Virus record (IMG/VR): IMGVR_UViG_3300044825_000904
Location: 1-64,000 of that record
DNA length: 64,000 nt
Source: a virus
Strand: one strand, 5' to 3'
Position 1 is the stretch's first letter. The number at the start of each line of letters is the position of its first letter. The notes below the pieces were generated by a model. It was not told where the DNA came from, searched no databases, and was given only the letters and a program-made list of their open reading frames with translations. A program made the position numbers and the translations under genes. Positions 1-7,339 of the stretch are shown piece by piece.

Positions 1-2689
1 AATTGCCTATTACGACTTTATCGGCATTGCCTGTACCTGCAAATGTTCCGCTAATCCAACTTCCTGATGTTGCCGCAACCTGTAATCTAACCGCATTTAC
101 ATTGGATGTTGTCGCAACCGAAATTGCATCACCGTGATCATATATAAGGCTATTACCTAAAGTCGTCGAACCTGTAGCTTTAGGAATGTAATTAGTACCC
201 AATGAACCCGTAATACCACCTGCAGGCCCTGTTGATGTTGATCCATCAGCCATTAAAAACTGAGATGATGTACCACCTGATTTAATAAATTTATTAGCAG
301 TAATATCTCCGCTGAATGATGCTGAACCACTAGCGTTTAAAGTAATTCCACCAACCATTGATAATGGCTCGGTAACAAATGCAGCTCCATCTGCTTTTAC
401 ATAAATACCTGATGAAGTAGGGTCTGTGTTAATAAAGTTAGCAATATAGGTATCAACTGCAGCAGCACTTACTGTAATATAAGTTCCACTGTCTGTGATG
501 ATACTATCTGCAATTGTATTAGCTCCTGTTGCTTTAGGTACTTTTGTTGCAGTTAACGTACCCGTAATCTGACCAACAGGAGTTGTTCCTGACGTACCAG
601 ATGTACCGTTTGCACCTGAGGTCCCTGAACTACCGCTTAATCCTGAAGTCCCATCAACGCCTGAAGTTCCGTTAATACCTGAAGTACCTGATACACCTGA
701 CGTACCGCTTGCTCCTGAGCTACCGCTTGTTCCGCTAACTCCCGAACTACCACTAGTACCATTCACCCCACTTGTACCATCTACCCCTGACGTGCCACTA
801 ACTCCTGATGTGCCGCTAACTCCGCTAGTTCCATCAGCTCCTGATGTACCTGCGGTTCCAGATGTACCGTCCACACCACTTGTACCCGTTGTACCTGAAG
901 TTCCACTTACCCCTGATGTACCTGAAGTACCATTTACACCACTTGTACCTGATGCAGCAGCAATAGATGTAGTAACATATGAGTACTCACTATCTTCTGT
1001 GTACCATTCTGCAGTTTTTGCAGTGCTTACATTATTGTTATAGTAAATCTTGACAATCATTCTGTCTGTTGCAGAAATTGTCGTATGTGGAAACACAAAG
1101 TCTACTGTAGTCTCTGCAATTACACCTGTTCCAAACCAAGCTAAAAGAACTACAGATGAAGTAGCTAATGTACCATAAGGAGTACCTGTGGAGTCAGCAA
1201 GTTGTAATGTTACATAAACTTGAATGTTGTCATTATCCTGAGGCTTTAATGTATGAAGATGAAATCTTTGTACACCTGATGGGATAATAGTAAATCCTAA
1301 TTGCTCTGTTATAAATTGCTGAACCAACACATTTTGTTGGTTACCAGTCATATTAACAGTTATAGTCTGTAATGCACCTAATGTAGGTTCAGTAGACAAT
1401 ACTTTGTATGGAGAAACAGATGATGATTGGCTATTATTAAAATAATAAACACGACCACCACTAACACCGTCAACACCCGAAGTACCACCTGTACCTGATG
1501 TACCTGTAGTTCCTGATGTTCCTGAAACTCCACTTGTGCCTGTCGTGCCTGACGTACCACCTGTGCCATCTGTACCTGAAGTAGCTGATGTGCCTGAGCT
1601 TCCTGATGATCCACTAGTTCCATCAATGCCCGATGTACCATTTATTCCTGAAGTTCCATCAATACCCGATGACCCACTAGAACCAGATGTGCCTGAAGTA
1701 CCTCCTGTTCCGTCCGTACCCGATGTGCCACCTGTGCCGTCTGTACCACTTGTACCTCCTGTACCTGATGTACCGTTAACTCCACTAGTTCCGCTAGTTC
1801 CACCTGAACCGCTAGTTCCATCAATTCCTGATGTACCGCTAGTTCCAGTTGTACCACTAGTACCTCCCGTTCCATCTGTTCCACTAGTCCCTGATGTACC
1901 ATCTGTACCGTCGATACCGTCAATGCCTGAGGTACCTGATGTACCACGTGTACCTGACGTACCGTCTGAACCGTTTGTACCTGAAGAACCTGATGTACCA
2001 CCTGTACCTGAAGAACCTGATGTTCCTGTTGTACCTGATGAACCCGACGTACCTGTTGTACCTGATGAACCTGAAGTGCCTGTAGTACCTGAAGTGCCTG
2101 ATGTTCCATCAATACCTGATGTTCCAGATGAGCCTGAGCTACCGCTACTACCCGAGGTTCCTGTTGTTCCTGATGTGCCACTTACGCCTGAGAATAACCC
2201 AAATGTAACTGGCTCATCTTCGTTAACAATACCTGAATGGCCACCAATAAAATCTAAGTCTAAGAAATAGTAATCACCATCTTCAACAACAGCAGTTACT
2301 TTATATAATCCATACTCACTAGGAAATCCTGGACGGTTAACAAGAATAATTTTATCTAACCAAGCCTGCTCAATGAAGATACCTGGCTCAGTATTAGCCA
2401 TTGTCAAGAAAGAAACCTTGATGGTTCCTGCAAGTCCAATTACATCTACTGTGTCGTATGGATGGTCAACTAATTCAAACGTCTTCGCAGGTTGAGATTC
2501 TGTCGGAGCATACATTCTGTATGACCAGTTGAAACTACCTGTATCGATAATACCTACTCGATTAAAATAATCGGCAACAGCATTTGCTGTAAAGTTTTTG
2601 GTTATGAAGTCGTTGTTGGCGTCTGAGCCAATCCATTTATCATTACCAGTAACATATATGTCGTTTGGGTAGGTTTGTATTCTCGCCAT
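1..2689 (-). CDS. Collagen-like tail fibre, N-terminal 896 residues (runs off window)
   Basis: Starts with MARIQTYPND at 2689. An N-terminal domain of about 165 residues is probably the virion-anchoring part. Residues about 165-408 and 578-697 are Gly-Thr-Ser-Gly style repeats (GTSG, GSSG, GTTG, GIDG), separated by a globular domain of about 170 residues. The remainder has beta-rich fibre phrases such as GTGNADKVVIGN and is still open at base 1. The frame continues without a stop into the ORF at the right window edge if the ends are joined, giving one fibre of about 1,140 residues with a C-terminal S74 chaperone. Role: receptor-binding tail fibre or appendage (inferred from repeats and the chaperone). 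The Ser/Thr-rich repeats are plausible glycosylation targets. Confidence 0.85.
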   Translation of the reverse strand, partial: MARIQTYPNDIYVTGNDKWIGSDANNDFITKNFTANAVADYFNRVGIIDTGSFNWSYRMYAPTESQPAKTFELVDHPYDTVDVIGLAGTIKVSFLTMANTEPGIFIEQAWLDKIILVNRPGFPSEYGLYKVTAVVEDGDYYFLDLDFIGGHSGIVNEDEPVTFGLFSGVSGTSGTTGTSGSSGSSGSSGTSGIDGTSGTSGTTGTSGSSGTTGTSGSSGTTGTSGSSGTGGTSGSSGTNGSDGTSGTRGTSGTSGIDGIDGTDGTSGTSGTDGTGGTSGTTGTSGTSGIDGTSGSGGTSGTSGVNGTSGTGGTSGTDGTGGTSGTDGTGGTSGTSGSSGSSGIDGTSGINGTSGIDGTSGSSGSSGTSATSGTDGTGGTSGTTGTSGVSGTSGTTGTSGTGGTSGVDGVSGGRVYYFNNSQSSSVSPYKVLSTEPTLGALQTITVNMTGNQQNVLVQQFITEQLGFTIIPSGVQRFHLHTLKPQDNDNIQVYVTLQLADSTGTPYGTLATSSVVLLAWFGTGVIAETTVDFVFPHTTISATDRMIVKIYYNNNVSTAKTAEWYTEDSEYSYVTTSIAAASGTSGVNGTSGTSGVSGTSGTTGTSGVDGTSGTAGTSGADGTSGVSGTSGVSGTSGVDGTSGVNGTSGSSGVSGTSGSSGASGTSGVSGTSGINGTSGVDGTSGLSGSSGTSGANGTSGTSGTTPVGQITGTLTATKVPKATGANTIADSIITDSGTYITVSAAAVDTYIANFINTDPTSSGIYVKADGAAFVTEPLSMVGGITLNASGSASFSGDITANKFIKSGGTSSQFLMADGSTSTGPAGGITGSLGTNYIPKATGSTTLGNSLIYDHGDAISVATTSNVNAVRLQVAATSGSWISGTFAGTGNADKVVIGN

Positions 2690-2715
2690 TGAAAATGTCT
2701 TTACTTATTATCTAG

Positions 2716-2733
2716 CAAAAATACGCAAATTTA
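2716..2733 (-). promoter_or_regulatory. Possible late promoter -7 elements for the tail fibre
   Basis: On the minus strand two TAnnTTTG matches lie close together, TATTTTTG (2723-2716) and TAAATTTG (2733-2726), about 30-40 bases before the tail-fibre ATG. TAnnTTTG is the known Bacteroidetes -7 consensus. I see no clear TTG at the right distance upstream, so this is tentative. Confidence 0.4.
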
Positions 2734-3177
2734 TCTAAGTACTAGAAATTTGAAATAGGCATATAATATAATAATAGCCGACTCTATTAGGATAACTATA
2801 ATAGCCCAAGTAGGAACTAAGTATTTAATAACCTCAACGTTTTTTACACTAATGCTAGAATTATTTTTGCTTCTATACTTATCTTCGTACACTTGAGCGA
2901 TTGAATCAATGTCAACTGTGGCCTCAATCTTGCCACGTACGGAGCGAATTACTACTTGCCCTTGCGGTATCTTGATCTTGCTATAGAACGTGCTTAAAAT
3001 GCCAGAAGAATCGCATGGATTCTCAATTAATAATGTATCATGTACAGCTGGAAGTATTTTTGCTTCACGTTCAATTTTAAACGTATCTACACGCACAACC
3101 TCTTTATATTCAGTAATTGTTTTTGTTGGACGACAAGAAACTGTTATAATTAACAATAATAAAAACAATCTTTTCAT
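2731..3177 (-). CDS. u-spanin-like lipoprotein (lysis)
   Basis: 148 residues. The N-terminus has a basic-hydrophobic signal ending in a lipobox (ITVSC, Cys15), so it is predicted to be an outer-membrane lipoprotein. Near the C-terminus (about 122-146) is one hydrophobic segment that can sit in the inner membrane. A lipobox plus a C-terminal transmembrane segment in one chain is the architecture of unimolecular spanins such as T1 gp11, which fuse the two membranes in the last step of lysis. It directly follows the endolysin gene; the stop and start share base 3177. The function is inferred from architecture and position; I recognise no sequence family. Confidence 0.7.
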   Translation of the reverse strand: MKRLFLLLLIITVSCRPTKTITEYKEVVRVDTFKIEREAKILPAVHDTLLIENPCDSSGILSTFYSKIKIPQGQVVIRSVRGKIEATVDIDSIAQVYEDKYRSKNNSSISVKNVEVIKYLVPTWAIIVILIESAIIILYAYFKFLVLR

Positions 3178-3662
3178 TAGCTTACTAGTTTTTCATTTCC
3201 TTTGTATGGTAAATAAACAGTTTTGCCTGCCTTTTTTGTCGCAACTAATATCTGATTGTTATTTAAGCCGTCTCCATACGCCACGTGTACCCATCCTAGC
3301 TTGCCAGATTCAGGGAACTCAGCAATGAGTTGCTTGAACTTTAGATTATCCTTAATCCAATGGAATATATCATTGTTTGTAACACCCGAACTAGATCCAT
3401 CCATATCAATGTCAATAGCTCTGCCATAACAGTGGTCAGAAGTAGATGATCCCCCAACAGATTTGTTGAGTTCTTTCGATCGATATCCGCTTGAAATGTA
3501 AATAGGTACACCGAAGTGATTACGAATAGGTTCAAATACATGCTCGGCAAGTCTTTTGAAGTTTTCTAAATGTTCTGGTGTTGGAGTATTAGCAATGCCT
3601 TTTCTTTTGGCTGAATCTGACCTTGTAACTTCTGATAAGTCTAGGTGCTCTGATAGTTTCAT
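3177..3662 (-). CDS. Endolysin, M15-type peptidase
   Basis: 161 residues. The M15 (VanY/D-Ala-D-Ala carboxypeptidase-like) zinc motif is clear: SDHCYGRAIDID with His77 and Asp84, and the third ligand His126 in GWVHVAY. SSGYRS at about 58-62 is also typical of the fold. Such phage enzymes cut peptidoglycan cross-links. There is no signal peptide, so export would need a holin; small membrane proteins are encoded just upstream. It is followed at once by the spanin-like gene. The whole catalytic core is present. Confidence 0.88.
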   Translation of the reverse strand: MKLSEHLDLSEVTRSDSAKRKGIANTPTPEHLENFKRLAEHVFEPIRNHFGVPIYISSGYRSKELNKSVGGSSTSDHCYGRAIDIDMDGSSSGVTNNDIFHWIKDNLKFKQLIAEFPESGKLGWVHVAYGDGLNNNQILVATKKAGKTVYLPYKGNEKLVS

Positions 3663-3778
3663 TTGATTATCTGTCTAATTAAATCTTCATTAAAAAAATG
3701 CAAGAAAATAAAAACAAGATCTATACACATAGCTAGTGCTACTATAGCCGACACTACATAAGTAGTTAATTTTATCAT
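3659..3778 (-). CDS. 39-aa single-span membrane protein
   Basis: Starts MIKLTTYVVSAIVALAMC with one hydrophobic stretch from residue 5 to about 28 and a charged tail. Its stop overlaps the endolysin ATG (ATGA type), and its own ATG overlaps the preceding stop, so it is tightly coupled within the lysis cassette. It could be a holin, antiholin or pinholin-like peptide; the sequence alone cannot decide. Confidence 0.65.
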   Translation of the reverse strand: MIKLTTYVVSAIVALAMCIDLVFIFLHFFNEDLIRQIIK

Positions 3779-3894
3779 CCTTGACCTCTCGATTTCTTTG
3801 ACTTGCAATCTTTTGGCCCACTTGTTTTAGAGTGCTTACCTTTTCGTCTTACGCCAAAGGTTACCTTTTTAGATTCGTTATTTGCTTTTGCCAT
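3775..3894 (-). CDS. 39-aa very basic protein
   Basis: Begins MAKANNESKKVTFGVRRKGK and is about one third Lys/Arg, with no hydrophobic segment. Both ends overlap neighbours (17 bases with the holin-like gene upstream, ATGA with the gene downstream), which supports real translation. One of several tiny Lys/Arg-rich proteins in this block; perhaps nucleic-acid binding, but no function is known. Confidence 0.65.
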   Translation of the reverse strand: MAKANNESKKVTFGVRRKGKHSKTSGPKDCKSKKSRGQG

Positions 3895-4099
3895 TGATTG
3901 ATTTATACCCTGCTATACCTAATGCAGATGCAGAATATATTAATAGTGAATTAAAAATAAACTCTTTTACGGTTAAGTCATTACCTAGAATACCAGCAAC
4001 AACATCAGCCAAAGCAATAATAGCTACCAACCCAAGTGCTATAAATGCAGCAACAGATTGCTCATTTACATCGTTTGAGTCTTTAAATATATTCCACAT
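3878..4099 (-). CDS. Holin-like protein, two membrane spans
   Basis: 73 residues. Two hydrophobic segments (about 17-36 and 46-64) are separated by a short polar turn, with a charged N-terminus and a basic C-terminus (YKSINGKSK). Size, topology and a position two genes before the endolysin fit a small holin. It starts at the stop of the upstream membrane peptide (shared base 4099). The assignment rests on topology and neighbourhood. Confidence 0.6.
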   Translation of the reverse strand: MWNIFKDSNDVNEQSVAAFIALGLVAIIALADVVAGILGNDLTVKEFIFNSLLIYSASALGIAGYKSINGKSK

Positions 4100-4254
4100 T
4101 ACTCTTTGCCTTTAATTAAGTTATATAACTTAAACCCTGTGTAAATAATAGACACAGCCAACAATGCCAACCGTAAGGCAGCTTCGATATTTGTGAACGA
4201 CAAGATCAATGTCGATGCGTTCAATAGTCCTATTTTCAAATCCTCTTCCGTCAT
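4099..4254 (-). CDS. 51-aa membrane peptide, lysis cassette
   Basis: I start it at MTEEDLKIGL (base 4254), because a longer in-frame extension would overlap the well-formed upstream gene. It has a hydrophobic stretch from about 8 to 40 (LLNASTLILS, ALRLALLAVSIIYTG) and a basic tail (NLIKGKE). Possibly a second holin or antiholin partner of the next gene. No family recognised. Confidence 0.55.
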   Translation of the reverse strand: MTEEDLKIGLLNASTLILSFTNIEAALRLALLAVSIIYTGFKLYNLIKGKE

Positions 4255-4255
4255 A

Positions 4256-4519
4256 TTACCAAAGAGCAACAATGTTAGTAGCTGCTGTTCCTGTAGAGAA
4301 AACTCTCTTAACACGAACTTGAAGAGTTGTGCCTGCTGGTACTGCGTAGAAGATAACCTCGTCACCACCAATAGTTAACACCTTTAAGTTACCAGTACCA
4401 CCAATGTAAAGGATACATCCCTCATCATTTGTGCCACCTGATACGCTAGGAATATTATCAGTGTTTGATGGCGTTACTGCTGCAGCACGCCCCGACTGTA
4501 CGTAATTTAAAACACCCAT
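4256..4519 (-). CDS. Small structural-type protein, 87 aa
   Basis: Starts MGVLNYVQSG. A Gly-rich beta-type sequence (ILYIGGTGNLKVLTIGGDEV) is followed by VPAGTTLQVRVKRV and the ending ATNIVALW. The pattern recalls small phage virion proteins that end in a similar way in other environmental phages, but no function is assigned. It lies directly upstream of the lysis membrane genes with only a one-base gap. Confidence 0.7.
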   Translation of the reverse strand: MGVLNYVQSGRAAAVTPSNTDNIPSVSGGTNDEGCILYIGGTGNLKVLTIGGDEVIFYAVPAGTTLQVRVKRVFSTGTAATNIVALW

Positions 4520-4520
4520 C

Positions 4521-4649
4521 TTATTTCTTCTTTTTGTTTTTCATTGCAGCTTGAGCATTCTCAGCATAGTGCTTACGTGCAGCAGGCTTTAATTTTTGAT
4601 TACTAGCTTCTTTGATGTCGAACGCTGTTTTTTTGCTAACCTTTTTCAT
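4521..4649 (-). CDS. 42-aa basic protein
   Basis: ATG at 4649 (MKKVSKKTAFDIKEASNQ) is preferred to the longer frame, which would overlap the upstream gene. Lys-rich throughout, ending MKNKKKK; predicted soluble and strongly basic. Similar in style to the other tiny basic proteins between 3.8 and 6.7 kb. Function unknown. Confidence 0.6.
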   Translation of the reverse strand: MKKVSKKTAFDIKEASNQKLKPAARKHYAENAQAAMKNKKKK

Positions 4650-4677
4650 TATCTTGATATTTTGAATTACAAAGATA

Positions 4678-4884
4678 TTACTTTTTTGTTTTATAAGGAT
4701 TCTCTCTATGCCACTTACGAATCGACTCAATACCATCCTCTATTGTCTTGGCTTTGGCCTTTTTAGTTAGGTTAATTTTATCCCATTTGCCAGCAGGTCT
4801 ACCTGCTGTATGGTCTACAATTACATCGCCCTGTTTATTCTTGAAAACTTTGTGGGTCTGCCCACCAACTTTTAAGATAGCCAT
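4678..4884 (-). CDS. 68-aa basic protein
   Basis: Starts MAILKVGGQTHKVFKNKQGD and ends in a basic helix-like tail (IRKWHRENPYKTKK). The first half looks like a small beta hairpin fold, the rest is Lys-rich. It is followed after 28 bases by the next small gene on the same strand. I do not recognise the family. Confidence 0.65.
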   Translation of the reverse strand: MAILKVGGQTHKVFKNKQGDVIVDHTAGRPAGKWDKINLTKKAKAKTIEDGIESIRKWHRENPYKTKK

Positions 4885-4890
4885 TACTTT

Positions 4891-5166
4891 TTACTTTTTC
4901 TTACCTCTTGCACGACGATCACCAGGCATATTTGAATGAGATCCACGGTTCTTGCTGGCTGATTCCTCAACGATACGGCCATTTCTTTTGTGGCTCATAT
5001 CTTTGCCATCGCCATCGCCATATTGACCACGGTCACGGTTGATTTTGTTAAGCTCAATACGCTTTTTTAATTGATCAGCTCTCTTGTTATATTCAGCCTG
5101 ATATTCAAGACGTTTTTTGCGAGCCTCCGGATGAGTCTTATAGTATTCAGATGTCCGTCCTGCCAT
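4891..5166 (-). CDS. 91-aa basic, probably helical protein
   Basis: Starts MAGRTSEYYKTHPEARKKRL. Residues 10-45 are a charged helix with many Arg/Lys (YNKRADQLKKRIELNK); a Gly/Asp stretch and a basic end (RRARGKKK) follow. It recalls small phage proteins with a 'SxYYxxHPEAxxKK' beginning, whose role is not known. It shares base 5166 with the preceding gene's stop. Confidence 0.7.
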   Translation of the reverse strand: MAGRTSEYYKTHPEARKKRLEYQAEYNKRADQLKKRIELNKINRDRGQYGDGDGKDMSHKRNGRIVEESASKNRGSHSNMPGDRRARGKKK

Positions 5167-5309
5167 TACTTTTTCTTCTTTTCTTTAGCAACAATTTTTT
5201 TTTCTTGCTTTAGCATTTCCGCAGTTGGCTTCTTTCCACTTCCTGATTTGGCACGGATATTATTCCACAAAGAGTTTTCTACTCCTAACTTATTTAGTTT
5301 CTTTTTCAT
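5166..5309 (-). CDS. 47-aa Lys-rich protein
   Basis: Read from ATG at 5309: MKKKLNKLGVENSLWNNIRA, ending AKEKKKK. More than a third of the residues are Lys/Arg. It fills exactly the space between its neighbours (stop overlaps the next ATG, start is next to the previous stop), which supports it as a gene. Function unknown. Confidence 0.6.
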   Translation of the reverse strand: MKKKLNKLGVENSLWNNIRAKSGSGKKPTAEMLKQEKKIVAKEKKKK

Positions 5310-5310
5310 A

Positions 5311-5583
5311 CTAACAGTTCCATTTTCTTAGTGCTAATGCTTTTCTTGTTGGCTCGCCATTTGGCTTCTTCATTGGTCCTTCTACGCCTGACATGCGAGC
5401 ACAGAATGACTTGCGTCTAGCAGCATCTCTGCTGCCCGCTTTTAATTTAGATGGGGGTGTAGTCACTGCTGTTTGCAGTTTGCTACCCGGATTCTCACGT
5501 CGGTACGACGCAACGCCTTTAGCGTTCAGACCACCAGTTTTACTTTTACCCTCTGACCGTTGCCATGCTGCTGTTTTAGCCAT
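5311..5583 (-). CDS. Conserved phage protein, DUF6321-like, 90 aa
   Basis: Start chosen at MAKTAAWQRSEGKS (5583). It contains AWQR.EGK, GGLNAKGVASYRRENPG, the phrase RRKSFCARMSG and the ending TRKALALRKWNC. I recognise this from phages of many hosts as a conserved protein of unknown function (DUF6321-like, from memory). Basic and soluble; presumably a virion- or DNA-associated factor, but that is a guess. The upstream HNH gene's stop overlaps its start by 8 bases. Confidence 0.75.
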   Translation of the reverse strand: MAKTAAWQRSEGKSKTGGLNAKGVASYRRENPGSKLQTAVTTPPSKLKAGSRDAARRKSFCARMSGVEGPMKKPNGEPTRKALALRKWNC

Positions 5584-6100
5584 TTTGTTTGTTATTAAAA
5601 TCAACAACTGATTTGCACAAATTTATAAAATTATCAACAGATGTATTACTCTTTGATATATTTACAATACGACAAACCAACTGTATATTTCCTTCAACAT
5701 ATCCTATTGATGAATCTATTCTATCAATGCTACAATTTGTTTGTATAACACCTTCCCCTAAAACCATAGTCATATCCCAACCAGTTAAAGCACATTTACC
5801 ATTTTGTTTATCCCAAAGGCTAATTAAATAGTCTATGTTTATATTATCGTCTTTCTTTCTGCCTAATGCTTTAGCCCTTAAATAAGACAAATATGATTTT
5901 ACTGATTTGGTTCTTTTAAAAGAAGTATACTTTAACTTATCTTCTCCCCAAGTTTGTTTGTGGTATAAAGATTGTTTTTCTAATATACATTTTTTACACC
6001 AAGAATTATACTTAGGTTCCCCTGATACTTTTTTCCCTGTTGTATAGAAGTTACTTAAATCAAAAACATTATTGCATTTTGTGCATTTTTTTGATGTCAT
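5576..6100 (-). CDS. HNH-family homing-type endonuclease
   Basis: 174 residues. The N-terminus holds zinc-type Cys pairs (KKCTKCNN at 4-11, SWCKKC at about 33-38). The C-terminal half has an HNH/endonuclease VII-like core: GKCALTGWDM, then SIDRIDSSIGYVEGNIQLVC and N-rich VNISKSN. Such proteins are free-standing homing endonucleases in phages. The gene sits inside the row of small basic genes; its start overlaps the end of the upstream gene by 32 bases and its stop overlaps the next start, suggesting tidy insertion. Codon use is more A/T-rich than in neighbouring late genes. Confidence 0.82.
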   Translation of the reverse strand: MTSKKCTKCNNVFDLSNFYTTGKKVSGEPKYNSWCKKCILEKQSLYHKQTWGEDKLKYTSFKRTKSVKSYLSYLRAKALGRKKDDNINIDYLISLWDKQNGKCALTGWDMTMVLGEGVIQTNCSIDRIDSSIGYVEGNIQLVCRIVNISKSNTSVDNFINLCKSVVDFNNKQNG

Positions 6101-6266
6101 TACTTGATTGTATTTTATTATTTACTTCTTTATTAAATGGGAATGCCCTGTTTAGTGCATCTCTTCTAGCAGCACAGCCGCAGTCATCACCTGCGACGGC
6201 TTTAACAGCGGCTGCAACGCCTGTTACTTTAGCAACATGCTCGACTACGTCTCCTAAGCCTTTCAT
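6069..6266 (-). CDS. 65-aa protein with GDDCGC motif
   Basis: Starts MKGLGDVVEHVAKVTGVAAA. An amphipathic N-terminal helix is followed by AGDDCGCAARRDALNRAFPF. This Cys pair with RRDALN and FPF recurs in small phage proteins of unknown function. The last 20 residues or so (KIQSSNDIKKMHKMQ) overlap the HNH gene and may be an altered tail created by that insertion (inference). Confidence 0.65.
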   Translation of the reverse strand: MKGLGDVVEHVAKVTGVAAAVKAVAGDDCGCAARRDALNRAFPFNKEVNNKIQSSNDIKKMHKMQ

Positions 6267-6267
6267 A

Positions 6268-6408
6268 TTAGCACATTTTCTTGATTGCTTTAGCAGCCTT
6301 AACTACCTTAGCAACCTTAACTGCTTTTTTAGCAGCTGCAATTTTAGTAATGCCCATTTGTGTTTTAGGCATTGGACGTGTCATTGGTGTTTTTTCTTGC
6401 TTTGCCAT
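6268..6408 (-). CDS. 46-aa basic Ala/Lys/Val-rich protein
   Basis: ATG at 6408: MAKQEKTPMTRPMPKTQMG, then a run of AKKAVKVAKVVKAAKAIKK that would form a basic amphipathic helix, ending KMC. The composition is like histone-tail or antimicrobial-type helices. Likely nucleic-acid or membrane associated; function unknown. Confidence 0.6.
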   Translation of the reverse strand: MAKQEKTPMTRPMPKTQMGITKIAAAKKAVKVAKVVKAAKAIKKMC

Positions 6409-6409
6409 C

Positions 6410-6700
6410 TTATTTCTTATTGAATAATTGTGAAGAAGAAGGAAGAGGTACATCACGACCCTTAGTTTTTGAGTCGATCAATCCTTGGTAACGCTCTGCG
6501 ATTGGTGCATAGTATGCGTTCTCCTTGCGTAATTGTGCAATGCGAGATGCAGCAGCCTTATCTTGATCTGGAGCTAGTCCTAAGTTGCGGTTTTTTTGAA
6601 GCATTGTACGCTCGTCTTCACGCTCAGTCATTGCTTTTCTCATGCCACCAACGACTCCCTTCAAGTCGCCAATCTTAATCATTGAATTTTTCTTAGCCAT
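6410..6700 (-). CDS. 96-aa basic protein, first gene of the block
   Basis: MAKKNSMIKIGDLKGVVGGM is followed by a charged helical region (REDERTMLQKNRNLG, SRIAQLRKENAYYAPIAERY) and a flexible end. It is the first gene of the minus-strand small-protein block, and a -7 promoter match lies 20 bases before its ATG. Soluble; function unknown. Confidence 0.7.
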   Translation of the reverse strand: MAKKNSMIKIGDLKGVVGGMRKAMTEREDERTMLQKNRNLGLAPDQDKAAASRIAQLRKENAYYAPIAERYQGLIDSKTKGRDVPLPSSSQLFNKK

Positions 6701-6719
6701 AATTTTTCTTATTATTCAA

Positions 6720-6737
6720 CAAAGATAAGTAATTTTG
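6720..6737. promoter_or_regulatory. Divergent promoter pair
   Basis: In the 52-base gap between divergent genes, TATCTTTG is found on the minus strand (6727-6720) and TAATTTTG on the plus strand (6730-6737). Both match TAnnTTTG, and each faces its own gene. The -33 TTG elements are poor in both directions, so strength is uncertain. Confidence 0.5.
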
Positions 6738-6752
6738 TAAAAATAAAATCTA

Positions 6753-7259
6753 ATGATAAAAACATACATGAAGCCTAGGAAGATTAAGCCTAGAGCTATT
6801 AAAGTGCGTGAATATAAAGTCAAGCCTATCGTAGTTAGACGTGAGGCTGTCGACAAAGACTTTCTAAAATACATCAAAGTTGTACGTGCCTGGGCTCGTC
6901 ATAAGCACGGATTGAGCCTAGAAGACTTTGAGATGCTATGTTATTTGTACTCCGAGCACGTTTTTGACGCCAATCAGTTCGACCAATACTGCCAAATATT
7001 TGGATTTACTAAAAATAGACGGCAAGATTTGATGCAGAAAGGTTTAATCGTGCATTTTCGCAAGCCTGAACCGGGCAAACGTGCGATTTATGAGCTGTCT
7101 TACCAAGCTAAGTCCATTATGCGACAGGTTTATGAGATGTTGCAGGGTGAAAGACCCATTCCAAAGCTATCTGACATCAAACCTAAAAGCAATAAACCCC
7201 ATCACTTTGCCACAAGGCAATATGACAGGGTCATTGGTAGACTTAATAAAGATTTTTAA
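6753..7259 (+). CDS. Winged-helix-like DNA-binding protein
   Basis: 168 residues, basic (pI clearly high by inspection). After a Lys/Arg-rich N-terminal tail (MIKTYMKPRKIKPRAIKVRE), residues 40-130 read like a MarR/PadR-type winged helix: HGLSLEDFEMLCYLYSEHVF, FGFTKNRRQDLMQKGLIVHF, RAIYELSYQAKSIMRQVYEM. A third basic part follows. It is the only plus-strand gene in the left arm, divergent from the small-protein block and facing the tRNA-like cluster, so it may control this region. Family assignment is by pattern only. Confidence 0.6.
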   Translation: MIKTYMKPRKIKPRAIKVREYKVKPIVVRREAVDKDFLKYIKVVRAWARHKHGLSLEDFEMLCYLYSEHVFDANQFDQYCQIFGFTKNRRQDLMQKGLIVHFRKPEPGKRAIYELSYQAKSIMRQVYEMLQGERPIPKLSDIKPKSNKPHHFATRQYDRVIGRLNKDF

Positions 7260-7339
7260 AAATGCTGTCTTTCCAGCTGTCAAGCAAGTTCTCCAGATTA
7301 ACGGACTGAATGCCATATTGGAAGATTGCTATCTCTCCG

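Noticed and set aside
600-2200. Direct repeats resembling a CRISPR array
   Set aside because: The units are not separated by unique spacers of constant size; they are in-frame codon repeats encoding GTSG-type motifs of the tail fibre on the minus strand.
1536-2270. Plus-strand Pro/Val-rich ORF of 244 residues
   Set aside because: It is the antisense reading of the GTSG repeats (GTSG codons read as VP, TP and DVP) and has no start region or neighbours on that strand.
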